Both the position numbers and the translations under genes were made by a program. Below the pieces are notes generated by a model. The model saw nothing but the letters and a program-made list of their open reading frames with translations. It searched no databases and was not told where the DNA came from. Shown piece after piece: positions 1-8,211 of a DNA stretch of 8,211 bases. Position 1 is the stretch's first letter; every line of letters begins with the position of its first letter. This DNA is from a bacterium. Its GTDB lineage: Bacteria > Planctomycetota > UBA11346. Location: assembly GCA_020049615.1 (NCBI GenBank), contig JAIFKN010000249.1:1-8211 (forward strand), given 5' to 3'.

Positions 1-139
1 TGAGCTGGTAGGCCTCGCGGATGACCTTGCCGAAGACCATGGCGCCGAGCGCGCCGCAGCCGATCGGCAGGGCGTGGTTCCAGTCGTGGGCGTGCTGGCG
101 GTAGCGCAGGACGGTGGGCGAGGCGAGGGTGATGCTCAT
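1..139 (-). CDS. Glycoside hydrolase family 95 (alpha-L-fucosidase-like), N-terminal fragment
   Basis: This is the first 46 codons of a gene that runs off the left edge. The translation begins MSITLASPTVLRY and continues through DWNHALPIGCGALGAMVFG and a KVIREAYQL segment. This matches the characteristic start of GH95 enzymes (consensus roughly W.eALPIGNGrLGAMVFG.v..e.iqLNE), which remove alpha-linked L-fucose or L-galactose from glycans. The usual Asn of PIGNG is Cys here. No signal peptide is visible, so a cytoplasmic enzyme is implied if this start is right. An in-frame ATG at 173-175 would add 12 residues (MDFACHGAAIPP); it is less likely because family similarity begins only after the inner Met. 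Neither start has a convincing Shine-Dalgarno sequence. The catalytic domain lies outside the window, so activity and substrate cannot be judged. The divergent AraC-type gene is its likely regulator. Confidence 0.8.
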   Translation of the reverse strand, partial: MSITLASPTVLRYRQHAHDWNHALPIGCGALGAMVFGKVIREAYQL

Positions 140-208
140 GGGTGGTATGGCAGCACCATGGCAGGCAAAGTCCATGGATCACTGTTGCTGCGTATGTACG
201 ATAGTAGC
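140..208. promoter_or_regulatory. Divergent control region between GH95 and AraC genes
   Basis: This short spacer must hold the promoters of both divergent genes and is visibly less GC-rich than its surroundings, especially 181-208. It contains the direct repeat ATGGCAG at 147-153 and 158-164 (11-base period, one helical turn) and two CCATGG palindromes at 156-161 and 172-177. AraC-family proteins bind DNA through two helix-turn-helix units on one face of the helix, so repeats in helical phase are plausible operator half-sites. Use as an operator is inference. Confidence 0.4.
197..202 (+). promoter_or_regulatory. Possible -10 element of the AraC gene
   Basis: TACGAT resembles the sigma-70 -10 hexamer (four of six positions) and ends six bases before the ATG at 209. 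If used, transcription would start at or next to the A of that ATG, giving a leaderless mRNA, which would fit the lack of a Shine-Dalgarno sequence. No good -35 box is seen; TGGATC at 175-180 is the nearest weak candidate. Low confidence. Confidence 0.2.
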
Positions 209-918
209 ATGCGCATCGAGATCCTGAGCTGCCACAGCGGGCTTCTGCGGCGTTGGGGGCATGATGGCCTGGCCCGACCGTATTGGCGGCTGTATTGGAA
301 CGCCACCCCGGGCTGGTCGGTGCGCTGGAGCGGCGGGGCCGAACGCCTCGCCCCCGACCGCGTGCTGCTGATCGCGCCGGAGACGGTCTACGAGGGGATC
401 GGCCCCGCCCCGAGCGAGCATCTCTACCTGCATGCCACCGGCGATGGTCTGATGGCCGAGGCCCTGCCCGGCATCGCTGCCCTGGCCTGCGATGCGCAGC
501 TGCGCGGCCTGTGCCAGGCGGTGAGCTCGATGCCCGAGTCACCGTCGCGGCGGCTTACCGCCACCGCCCTGCTGCTGCTCGCCCTGGCCCGCGCCGCGCC
601 GCGCCTGGACTCGCGGCCGCGCTGGTCGATAGCGGTCGCCGCCGCCATGGCCCTGGGCGAACGGCACCTGCATCGCCGGGTGGGGAATGACGAGTTGGCG
701 CGCGCCGCCAGCATGCACCGCTGCTCGTTCATCCGCCGCTTTCACGACGAGGTCGGGCTGACACCGCAAGCCTGGCACCAGCGCCAGCGCATCGCCGTCG
801 CCTGCCTGGCGCTGGAGCGCGGCGAGGCGATCGAGGATACCGCGGCCGCCCTCGGCTTCTGCGACCGCCATCACTTCAGCCGCGTCTTCGCCCGGCTGCG
901 TGGCAGTCCGCCGGCGGC

Positions 919-943
<25 letters not shown>
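209..943 (+). CDS. AraC-family transcriptional regulator
   Basis: A 244-residue DNA-binding regulator. Residues 1 to about 110 form an AraC-type sensor region, with [16 protein letters not shown] at 25-40 and [17 protein letters not shown] at 48-64. These match the cupin-like arm seen in AraC regulators linked to glycan degradation. Residues about 140-241 carry the paired helix-turn-helix domain: the first around 161-181 ([21 protein letters not shown]) and the second around 208-239, with the signature [19 protein letters not shown] and the typical ending PPAAYRR. The start at 209 is chosen because family-like sequence begins there. The frame stays open upstream to 74, but an earlier start would run into the divergent GH95 gene, and the added residues look non-coding. 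ATG 194 is an alternative that adds five residues. Its effector is probably a sugar handled by the GH95 pathway, inferred from the neighbour only. Its 3' end overlaps the convergent DUF255 gene. Confidence 0.9.
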
Positions 944-2913
<1,970 letters not shown>

Positions 2914-2984
2914 GGCAGGGGTTAACCGGCGGGTGCGGGTGCGGAAGCTCTGGTGTTCCGGGATTCCACCGGAGACTCCCGCGC
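2914..2984. promoter_or_regulatory. Divergent intergenic region, DUF255 / obg, with obg leader
   Basis: This 71-base spacer must drive both divergent genes. It contains the palindrome GTTAAC at 2921-2926, a short CGGGTG tandem (2930-2941), and the obg Shine-Dalgarno sequence with a hairpin over it (listed separately). No clear -10/-35 pair is recognisable on either strand. Confidence 0.45.
2948..2974 (+). promoter_or_regulatory. obg ribosome binding site inside a predicted leader hairpin
   Basis: GGAG at 2971-2974 lies 10 bases before the obg ATG at 2985 and is the best Shine-Dalgarno-like sequence for that start. It forms the right arm of an 8-base-pair stem: CTCTGGTG (2948-2955) pairs with CACCGGAG (2967-2974), with one G-U pair and an 11-base loop. 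The stem would occlude ribosome binding. A second, shorter stem, CGGAA (2942-2946) with TTCCG (2956-2960), cannot form at the same time as a simple nested structure. Pairing is read directly from the sequence; regulation is inference. Confidence 0.35.
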
Positions 2985-3977
2985 ATGCTGAAGGACGAAG
3001 TCGAGATCAAGGTCCGCTCGGGCAACGGCGGCGATGGCGCGGTGACCTTCATCCGCGAGAAGTTCCGTCCCGAAGGCGGTCCCGACGGCGGCGATGGCGG
3101 GCGCGGCGGCGACGTCGTCATGGTCGCCAATCCGCACATGAACACCCTCGGCCACCTGGTGCGCCGGCCGCGTTGGCGCGCCGAGGACGGGGTCAAGGGC
3201 ATGGGCAGCAACTGCTTCGGCAAGTCGGGCGAGGACCTCATCGTCGAGGTGCCGTGCGGCACCGTGGTGCGCATCGTCGAGACCCAGGAGATCATCGCCG
3301 ACCTGACCGAGAACGGCCAGCGCGTGGTGATCGTCGCCGGCGGGCGCGGCGGCAAGGGCAACGTCCACTTCAAGAGCTCGGTCAACCAGACCCCGCGCCA
3401 GTTCACCCCCGGCGAGCTGGGCCAGGAGCTGCATCTCAAGCTCGAGCTCAAGCTGATCGCCGATGTCGGCATCGTCGGCTTCCCCAACGCCGGCAAGAGC
3501 ACCCTGCTGTCGCGCCTGTCGATGGCGCGGCCGAAGATCGCGGCCTATCCCTTCACCACACTTGAACCGCAGCTCGGCGTGATCGAGCGTCCCGACCGCA
3601 CCCTGGTCCTCGCCGACATCCCCGGCCTGATCGAGGGTGCCGCCGACGGCAAGGGCCTCGGCCACCAGTTCCTGCGCCACGTCGAGCGCTGCGCGCTGCT
3701 GCTGCACCTGGTCGACGGCTCGGACGGCGACGCCGAGGTGCTGGCGGAGCGCGTGCGCGTGCTCAACGCCGAGCTGGCGCGCTTCTCGCCGGAACTCGCC
3801 GTGCGCAAGCAACTGGTCGTGCTCAACAAGCTCGACACCCGTCTGGAACTGCCCGAGATCGCGACCGCGGTCGCCGCCCTGCTCGGCTGCGAGGTACGCT
3901 GCATCAGCGGCGTCTCCGGCCAGGGCATCAAGGAGCTGGAGAACCACCTGCTGTCGGTCGTCCCGCCGCGGGTCTGA
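2985..3977 (+). CDS. obg: GTPase Obg (CgtA)
   Basis: A complete 330-residue Obg GTPase, an essential protein family linked to assembly of the 50S ribosomal subunit and to stringent and growth control. The N-terminal glycine-rich Obg fold covers about 1-158, with [20 protein letters not shown] (22-41) and [10 protein letters not shown] (117-126). The G domain follows: G1 P-loop GFPNAGKST (165-173), switch I with YPFTT (188-192), G3 DIPGLIEGA (211-219), and G4 NKLD (281-284). The G5 region reads ISGVSG (308-313), where ISA is more common. The protein ends soon after the G domain, so it lacks the C-terminal OCT domain found in some Firmicute Obg proteins; the length is otherwise normal. The start is supported by conserved residues immediately after the Met (DEVEIKV) and by GGAG 10 bases upstream. 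The gene stands alone here, without the common rplU-rpmA neighbours. Its TGA is directly followed by the stop of the convergent caspase gene. Confidence 0.98.
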   Translation: MLKDEVEIKVRSGNGGDGAVTFIREKFRPEGGPDGGDGGRGGDVVMVANPHMNTLGHLVRRPRWRAEDGVKGMGSNCFGKSGEDLIVEVPCGTVVRIVETQEIIADLTENGQRVVIVAGGRGGKGNVHFKSSVNQTPRQFTPGELGQELHLKLELKLIADVGIVGFPNAGKSTLLSRLSMARPKIAAYPFTTLEPQLGVIERPDRTLVLADIPGLIEGAADGKGLGHQFLRHVERCALLLHLVDGSDGDAEVLAERVRVLNAELARFSPELAVRKQLVVLNKLDTRLELPEIATAVAALLGCEVRCISGVSGQGIKELENHLLSVVPPRV

Positions 3978-3980
3978 TCA
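3975..3980. other. Shared stop palindrome TGATCA of convergent obg and caspase genes
   Basis: TGA (3975-3977, plus) ends obg, and TCA (3978-3980), read as TGA on the minus strand, ends the caspase-like gene. The two genes have zero spacer, and no hairpin with a T-tract is seen on either side. Transcription of each gene therefore probably extends into the other. Confidence 0.9.
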
Positions 3981-6900
3981 CCAGCGTCGCAGGACGATAT
4001 CGGCCAGCGGATTGTCGGCCCGGACGACCGGCTGCTGCTGCCCGCCGGTCATCTCCAGCACGCGTCCGGCCACGGCTGCACGCCATTCGCGGGCGTCCAG
4101 GGCGCGGTCGCCGTCGAGATCGGCGGCCGGGTCGGCGAGGGCATCGAGCAGGGCGCGGGTGAAGGCTCCGCCCTGCCAGCGGTCACCCTCGAAGGCGACC
4201 TCCTGCCCAGCGCTCGCGGCGATGACGATGGCGCCGGCCGCGCGGCGCAGGTCGATGAACACCTCGCGCATCAGGCGGGCGTCCTCGGATGAGCCGGTGG
4301 ATGCGATGCGTTTCAGCCCGCGTACCGCCCGCACCGCCAGTCCTGGCCGGGGCGCCATCGCCGCGGCGTCGACCTCGCCGGCATGGCAGGTGTCCATGAT
4401 CAGCAGGCGCCGGCGTGCCGGGATCCCGTCGAGCAGGCCCTCGACCTCGTGGTAGGCCACGCATCCCGCCTCCGGCCGGTCGGGATCCCCATCGTGGGTC
4501 AGGAACCACCACTCCTGGCGCTGGTCGAGCACGCCGTGGCCGGCCAGGAACAGCACCACGGTGTCATCCGGCGTGGTGGCGGCGAGCCGCTCGCGCAACG
4601 CCAGGATGCCGCTGCGGGTGGCCTCGGCGTCCAGCGCCAGGTGCGATGCGCTGCCGGCGTAGCCGGGCAGGGCGGTGATGGCCGCAGCCGCGCGGCGGGC
4701 GTCACCGGCGGCGTGGCGCAGGTCGAGCTCGCTGCGGGTGTGGCGCGACACACCGACCGCCGCGACCACCAGGCGCGGCGCCGGTGTGCCGGTGCGGTTG
4801 ACCACCAGGCGGCGCAGGGGGCCCTCGCGGCCATCGGCGCCGACCGCCGCAAGTTCGATGGTGTTCGCACCATGGGCCAGCGGCACATCGATCTCGGCCG
4901 CCAGCGTCGAACCATCACGCCGCACCCCGGCCCGGCCGATGCCCAGGCCATGGCGGTCGGGCAGCGGCACGCCATCGACCGTCAGCATCAGGCGTGCTGG
5001 CGGACCGCCGTCGTCGCGGCCGCTGACCGCGAGACGGACCGTCGGCTGGTCGGTGAAGACCGGCAGCCGGGTGTCGAAGCTGGCCTGCGCCGTGACCGGC
5101 GCGGTCACCTGCGCCGGGTCGGCGCCGAGGCGGCGCAGGCGCAGCTCCCAGGCCCGCCGCAAGGCGGCGATCCGCTCCTGCGGAGCCAGGCCGATGCGCG
5201 CCAGCAGCAGATCGGGGCGGTGGTGGCTGAGTTCGGCCTGGGAGACCGGGAACACCTCGCTGCCACGGCGCGCCGCCACCCCGTCGATGGCATCGCGGGT
5301 GCCGGCGTAGGTGCCATCGGGCGCCATTGCCAGCCAACCGCCGGTTCTGGTGGTGATGCGGCGGTAGAGCAGCACCGGCTCGCCTGCCGCCTGCGCCTGC
5401 CACAGGCTGTCCGGCAGCCGCCAGACAGCGCAGATGCCGTCCCAGCCGCTGGTCACCAGCAGCCGGCGATCGGGGGTCAGGGCGGCACCACTGACCCCTC
5501 CGGCATGGGCCACCAGATCACGGCGGTCCGCGATCAGGACCGGGCTGCCGTCGCCGGGCTCGAGCTTCGGCCGGTACAGGAAGAGGTGCGGGCCGCTCGC
5601 CGACCAGCCGTGGCTGCCGTCGGTGGCCAGCCAGGCCCAGGCGAAGGGCCGGCCGAGCAGGTGTTGGTACTCACGGTTGGGGTGCATGGCCTTGGCCAGC
5701 AGCCGCTGCCGGGTTGGTGCGTCGGCAGCGGGCGGGACGCTCCACGTCTGATCGCTCTCCTCGCCGGCGACGTCGGCGAAGTCGCTGCCCGGCGCGGCGG
5801 CGGGCGGCTCGCCGCCCAGGGGCAGGTCCGCGCCGTCGGCGAGGGCGAAGCGCCGCCACCGGCTGCCGTGCTGGATCCAGGCCGAGTTTGCATCGCAGCG
5901 TACCGTGGTGATCGGCGGGAAGTCGGGCAGGCGGGCGAAGGGTTGGGGCGTACCCGCCACCGTCGCCTGCGGACCCCAGGTCAGCAGGGCGACGCGCGAG
6001 CCGGCCTGGGTACCCTCCGCGTCAAGCGGTCCGACCGGATCGATGCTGGCGATGAGCAGGTCGCCGGTGAGGCGGAGCAGCCGGGTGCCCGGCACGGTGA
6101 GCATCGGCAAGGGCGTGCAGTCGGGCAGACGCCAGCGGTACACGGCGCCGATATCCCGGCTCTGCGTCGCGTCCTCGGCGTCCGCGCCGACGCCGACGAG
6201 CAGGCCGTCGCGGACGCACCAGTCCAGGGAGCCGGGCCTGCGCACGGGCAGATTCGGCAGCCGCGACTTGATGGCCAGTTCGCCAGTCGTGCCGAGGGGT
6301 CCGCTCCAGGTGAAACGGTGGGAGGACATGCTCAGTCGCCCGCCGCCGAGGGCGATGCCATCGGGCGGTTCCGGCGCGACGACGGCGTCGCCCTCGCCCG
6401 GGGCGGGCACGGCACGCACCGTATCGCCATGCCGGACCAGGGCGCGTCCGGCGGCGTCGAGTCCGAGCAGGCGTCCGGGCTGGACACGCGCCGGCTCCTC
6501 CATCGTGTCCGGCGGATCGGTGCCGACCGCGCCCGGCTCCCAGTCGATGGTCTTCATCGCGTTGCCGTCGACCGGGAACCACGCTGTCAGCACGTCGCCG
6601 TCGGGCGTCTCGAAGTCGGCCTCGACCTCCGGCCCGCAGGCGATGATCCAGCGGCCGTCCGGACTCAACTCGACACTTTCGACGAATCCCGGGCGAGCCC
6701 CGTCGCCGCCCATGATCCAGAAGGCGTTGACGTTGCGGATGCGTTCGCCATCAGCGAACCGCCGCAGTTCCACGCGGTAGCTGACGCTGCAGGCCAGCAG
6801 GCTGCCATCGTGGCTGAGGACCTGCGGAGTGGCAGTGGCCTGCCAGCGCAGCGAGCGGCTGGCCAGGTCCCAGACGCAGACCACTTCCGGGTCGGCGGTC

Positions 6901-7025
6901 AGCAGGCAGCCGCGCATCACCTTGGCGTACTGCAGTCCGGTCTGATGGCCGCGCTGCAGATCGAGCTGCAACGGTTCGGCGGCGGTGAGCAGGGCTACGA
7001 TCAGCAGCAGCGGAAGGCGCATCAT
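3978..7025 (-). CDS. Secreted WD40-like / caspase-like (peptidase C14) protein
   Basis: A 1015-residue predicted cysteine peptidase of the bacterial caspase-like (orthocaspase) type. Residues 1-16 (MMR, then LPLLLIVALLTAA) look like a short signal peptide without a lipobox, so the protein probably acts outside the cytoplasm. Residues about 27-540 are rich in degenerate WD40/beta-propeller strands; clear examples are VVCVWDL (48-54), VELSPDGRWIIACG (118-131) and HAGGVSGAALTPDRRLLVTS followed by GWDGICAVWRL (507-537). Residues 562-612 (GGWLAMAPDGTYAG ... HHRPDLLLARIG) match a segment commonly seen between propeller and caspase domains. A beta-sandwich-like linker covers about 655-745. The caspase domain (about 751-1015) starts at RLVVAAVGVSRH and carries the catalytic His830 in LFLAGHG and Cys880 in LIMDTCHAG, plus IVIAASAGQEVAFE and GGAFTRALLDAL. 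An EF-hand-like loop lies at 969-980. The usual specificity of this clan is after Arg or Lys; the substrate is unknown. The gene lies 52 bases downstream of valS on the same strand. Two adjacent ATG codons begin it, with no nearby Shine-Dalgarno sequence. Confidence 0.9.
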   Translation of the reverse strand: MMRLPLLLIVALLTAAEPLQLDLQRGHQTGLQYAKVMRGCLLTADPEVVCVWDLASRSLRWQATATPQVLSHDGSLLACSVSYRVELRRFADGERIRNVNAFWIMGGDGARPGFVESVELSPDGRWIIACGPEVEADFETPDGDVLTAWFPVDGNAMKTIDWEPGAVGTDPPDTMEEPARVQPGRLLGLDAAGRALVRHGDTVRAVPAPGEGDAVVAPEPPDGIALGGGRLSMSSHRFTWSGPLGTTGELAIKSRLPNLPVRRPGSLDWCVRDGLLVGVGADAEDATQSRDIGAVYRWRLPDCTPLPMLTVPGTRLLRLTGDLLIASIDPVGPLDAEGTQAGSRVALLTWGPQATVAGTPQPFARLPDFPPITTVRCDANSAWIQHGSRWRRFALADGADLPLGGEPPAAAPGSDFADVAGEESDQTWSVPPAADAPTRQRLLAKAMHPNREYQHLLGRPFAWAWLATDGSHGWSASGPHLFLYRPKLEPGDGSPVLIADRRDLVAHAGGVSGAALTPDRRLLVTSGWDGICAVWRLPDSLWQAQAAGEPVLLYRRITTRTGGWLAMAPDGTYAGTRDAIDGVAARRGSEVFPVSQAELSHHRPDLLLARIGLAPQERIAALRRAWELRLRRLGADPAQVTAPVTAQASFDTRLPVFTDQPTVRLAVSGRDDGGPPARLMLTVDGVPLPDRHGLGIGRAGVRRDGSTLAAEIDVPLAHGANTIELAAVGADGREGPLRRLVVNRTGTPAPRLVVAAVGVSRHTRSELDLRHAAGDARRAAAAITALPGYAGSASHLALDAEATRSGILALRERLAATTPDDTVVLFLAGHGVLDQRQEWWFLTHDGDPDRPEAGCVAYHEVEGLLDGIPARRRLLIMDTCHAGEVDAAAMAPRPGLAVRAVRGLKRIASTGSSEDARLMREVFIDLRRAAGAIVIAASAGQEVAFEGDRWQGGAFTRALLDALADPAADLDGDRALDAREWRAAVAGRVLEMTGGQQQPVVRADNPLADIVLRRW

Positions 7026-7049
7026 GCCGGCATGGTATGCCCTGCCGGC
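7026..7049 (-). repeat. Inverted repeat abutting the caspase gene start codon
   Basis: GCCGGCA (7026-7032) and TGCCGGC (7043-7049) form a perfect 7-base-pair stem with a 10-base loop. An alternative inner stem, GGCAT/ATGCC (7029-7033 and 7037-7041), is also possible. The structure touches the caspase ATG and has no T-tract, so it looks more like a translation-start structure or a protein site than an intrinsic terminator for valS. Confidence 0.35.
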
Positions 7050-7077
7050 GCCAATGCAGGCCTGAGTGGGCGTCGTG

Positions 7078-8211
7078 CTACAGCGTCGCCAGCGTCTCGG
7101 TGATGTTCGTCAGCTCGGCGCGCTCCTGCTCCAGCATCGCCTTGGTCTCGGCGACCTGCTCGGCCGGGGCGCGGGCGACGTAGTCGGCGTTGCCCAGGCG
7201 GCCTTCCTTGCCGCCGATAGACTTCACCAGGGTCTGGCCGCGCTTCTCCAGTTGACCCTTCAGCTTGGCCAGGTCGACCAGGCCTGAGAGCGGAATGTGG
7301 ACCTTCAGCGCCCCGACCACGGTGGTGACCGACTGCGGCGGCTTGGCCGCGCCGGCGCTGATCGACAACGTCGACAGGTTGCCGCGATCGGTGAGGAACT
7401 CGCCGTCGGCCTGCAACTCGGCCGGGCCGTCGATCACCGCCGCCACCGCCACGCCGTCGGCCAGACCGACGAGGTTGCGGACGTTGCGCACCGCGGTGAC
7501 GGTGGCCTGCAGCCGGGCCATGCGTTCACCGGCGCCCGCGCTGCGCAGGCTGGCGACCGGTTCCGGCCAGGCCTGCAGCATGAGGAATGTCGACCATTCC
7601 TTGCCGCCGGTCTGGGCCTGCAGGTGCTGCCACAGGTGCTCGGTGAGGAACGGCATGCCCGGGTGCAGCAGGCGCAGCACGCGCTCGAAGGCATAGGCCA
7701 GCACGGTGGCGGCGGCAGCCGCCTCGGCCCCGCCGGCCTTGAAGCGGCGCTTCGCCCATTCGACGTACCAGTCACACAGGTCGTCGCGGAAGAAGCGGTA
7801 GGCGCCGTTGGCGTAGTCGTTGTAGCGGAAACGTTCCAGCGCCGCGGTGCACTCGTCGATCGCGCCCTGCAGCCGGTCGAGCAGCCACACCTCGGGGAAA
7901 CCGATGGCGGCGGCCTTGGCCTGGGCGTCGGTGGGCGGCGCGGCCAGCGGGCGCTCGCTGACGTTCATCAGCAGGAAGCGGCCCGCGTTCCACACCTTGT
8001 TGGCGAAGTTGCGCCCGGTCTCGAACTTCGACGGCGAGAGCTTCAGGTCCTGCCCCTCGGTGGTCATGTCGAGCAGGGTGTAGCGCATCGCGTCGGCGCC
8101 GTAGCCCGGGCAGGTGAACTCCTTGCCCAGGTACTTCTGCGTGCCGCCGCTGATCATCACCAGCGGGTCGATGCCGTTGCCCTTCGACTTCGACATCTTG
8201 TCGCCGCGCTC
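7078..8211 (-). CDS. valS: Valyl-tRNA synthetase, C-terminal part
   Basis: The last 378 codons of valS, whose 5' part lies beyond the right edge. The enzyme charges tRNA-Val with valine in the cytoplasm. The visible protein opens ERGDKMSKSKGNGIDPL, which contains the class I KMSKS loop that helps ATP activation. It continues with GYGADAMRYTLLDMTTEGQD and NFANKVWNAGRFLLMN, then the helical anticodon-binding domain with DLCDWYVEWAKRRF and HPGMPFLTEHLWQHL. It ends in the ValS-specific coiled-coil tRNA arm: charged helices from about GLVDLAKLKGQLEKRGQ, then GGKEGRLGNADYVARAPAEQV, to the C-terminus. A stretch of about 16 residues (SGGTQKYLGKEFTCPG) lies between DPL and YGADA. It is shorter than the insert in E. 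coli ValS and absent from the Bacillus type, as I recall both. The downstream caspase gene may be read from the same transcript. The 5' end and the editing domain are not visible. Confidence 0.97.
   Translation of the reverse strand, partial: ERGDKMSKSKGNGIDPLVMISGGTQKYLGKEFTCPGYGADAMRYTLLDMTTEGQDLKLSPSKFETGRNFANKVWNAGRFLLMNVSERPLAAPPTDAQAKAAAIGFPEVWLLDRLQGAIDECTAALERFRYNDYANGAYRFFRDDLCDWYVEWAKRRFKAGGAEAAAAATVLAYAFERVLRLLHPGMPFLTEHLWQHLQAQTGGKEWSTFLMLQAWPEPVASLRSAGAGERMARLQATVTAVRNVRNLVGLADGVAVAAVIDGPAELQADGEFLTDRGNLSTLSISAGAAKPPQSVTTVVGALKVHIPLSGLVDLAKLKGQLEKRGQTLVKSIGGKEGRLGNADYVARAPAEQVAETKAMLEQERAELTNITETLATL

Noticed and set aside
74..208. Upstream extension of the AraC regulator to the ATG at 74
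   Set aside because: It would overlap the start of the divergent GH95 gene and adds residues unlike the family; conserved sequence begins only after Met at 209.
2930..2944. CGGGTG tandem of about two and a half copies
   Set aside because: Too short and too GC-biased to support a functional repeat.
2922..3947. A 341-codon open frame on the minus strand, antisense to obg
   Set aside because: The plus-strand frame is unmistakably Obg; this frame is its shadow and would leave the DUF255 gene and obg with conflicting layouts.
7026..7077. Intrinsic terminator for valS
   Set aside because: The inverted repeat has no following T-tract on the minus strand and abuts the next start codon.
4383..7103. 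A 906-codon open frame on the plus strand, antisense to the caspase gene
   Set aside because: It lies almost wholly opposite a gene with clear domains, has low-complexity Gly/Arg/Ala/Gln-rich composition and no recognisable motif. Long antisense frames are expected when codon third positions are mostly G or C.

Overview
The window is strongly GC-rich and tightly packed. It holds two gene fragments at its edges and four complete genes. From 1 to 8211: the 5' end of a glycoside hydrolase family 95 (GH95) gene (minus), a divergent AraC-family regulator (plus), a YyaL/DUF255 thioredoxin-like protein (minus), the GTPase Obg (plus), a large secreted WD40/caspase-like protein (minus), and the 3' part of valyl-tRNA synthetase (minus, running off the right edge). 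There are no rRNA, tRNA, CRISPR or insertion-sequence signals, and no non-coding stretch longer than about 75 bases.

The organism is a bacterium; obg and valS look chromosomal and vertically inherited. A GH95 gene paired with an AraC regulator, a WD40-caspase fusion with a signal peptide, and mostly weak Shine-Dalgarno sequences fit the Planctomycetota-Verrucomicrobiota-Lentisphaerota (PVC) group. This is inference from gene content, not a marker-based placement.

Layout and cooperation: GH95 and the AraC regulator are divergent over a short shared control region containing an ATGGCAG direct repeat with an 11-base period. The regulator probably controls the neighbouring sugar-degradation gene. 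The AraC gene and the DUF255 gene are convergent and overlap by 25 bases. DUF255 and obg are divergent over 71 bases, and the obg leader can fold into a hairpin that pairs with its own Shine-Dalgarno sequence. obg and the caspase gene converge with stop codons that touch and form the single palindrome TGATCA. valS and the caspase gene lie in the same direction 52 bases apart, so the caspase gene may be read from the valS transcript.

The most noteworthy item is the 1015-residue predicted secreted protein. It has a degenerate WD40-like N-terminal half, a beta-sandwich-like linker, and a C-terminal peptidase C14 (caspase-like) domain with an intact His/Cys dyad and an EF-hand-like loop. Its architecture is known in outline from bacterial orthocaspases, but its substrate and role cannot be read from the sequence. 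I see no multi-gene defence or biosynthetic system here; most of the window is ordinary chromosomal sequence.
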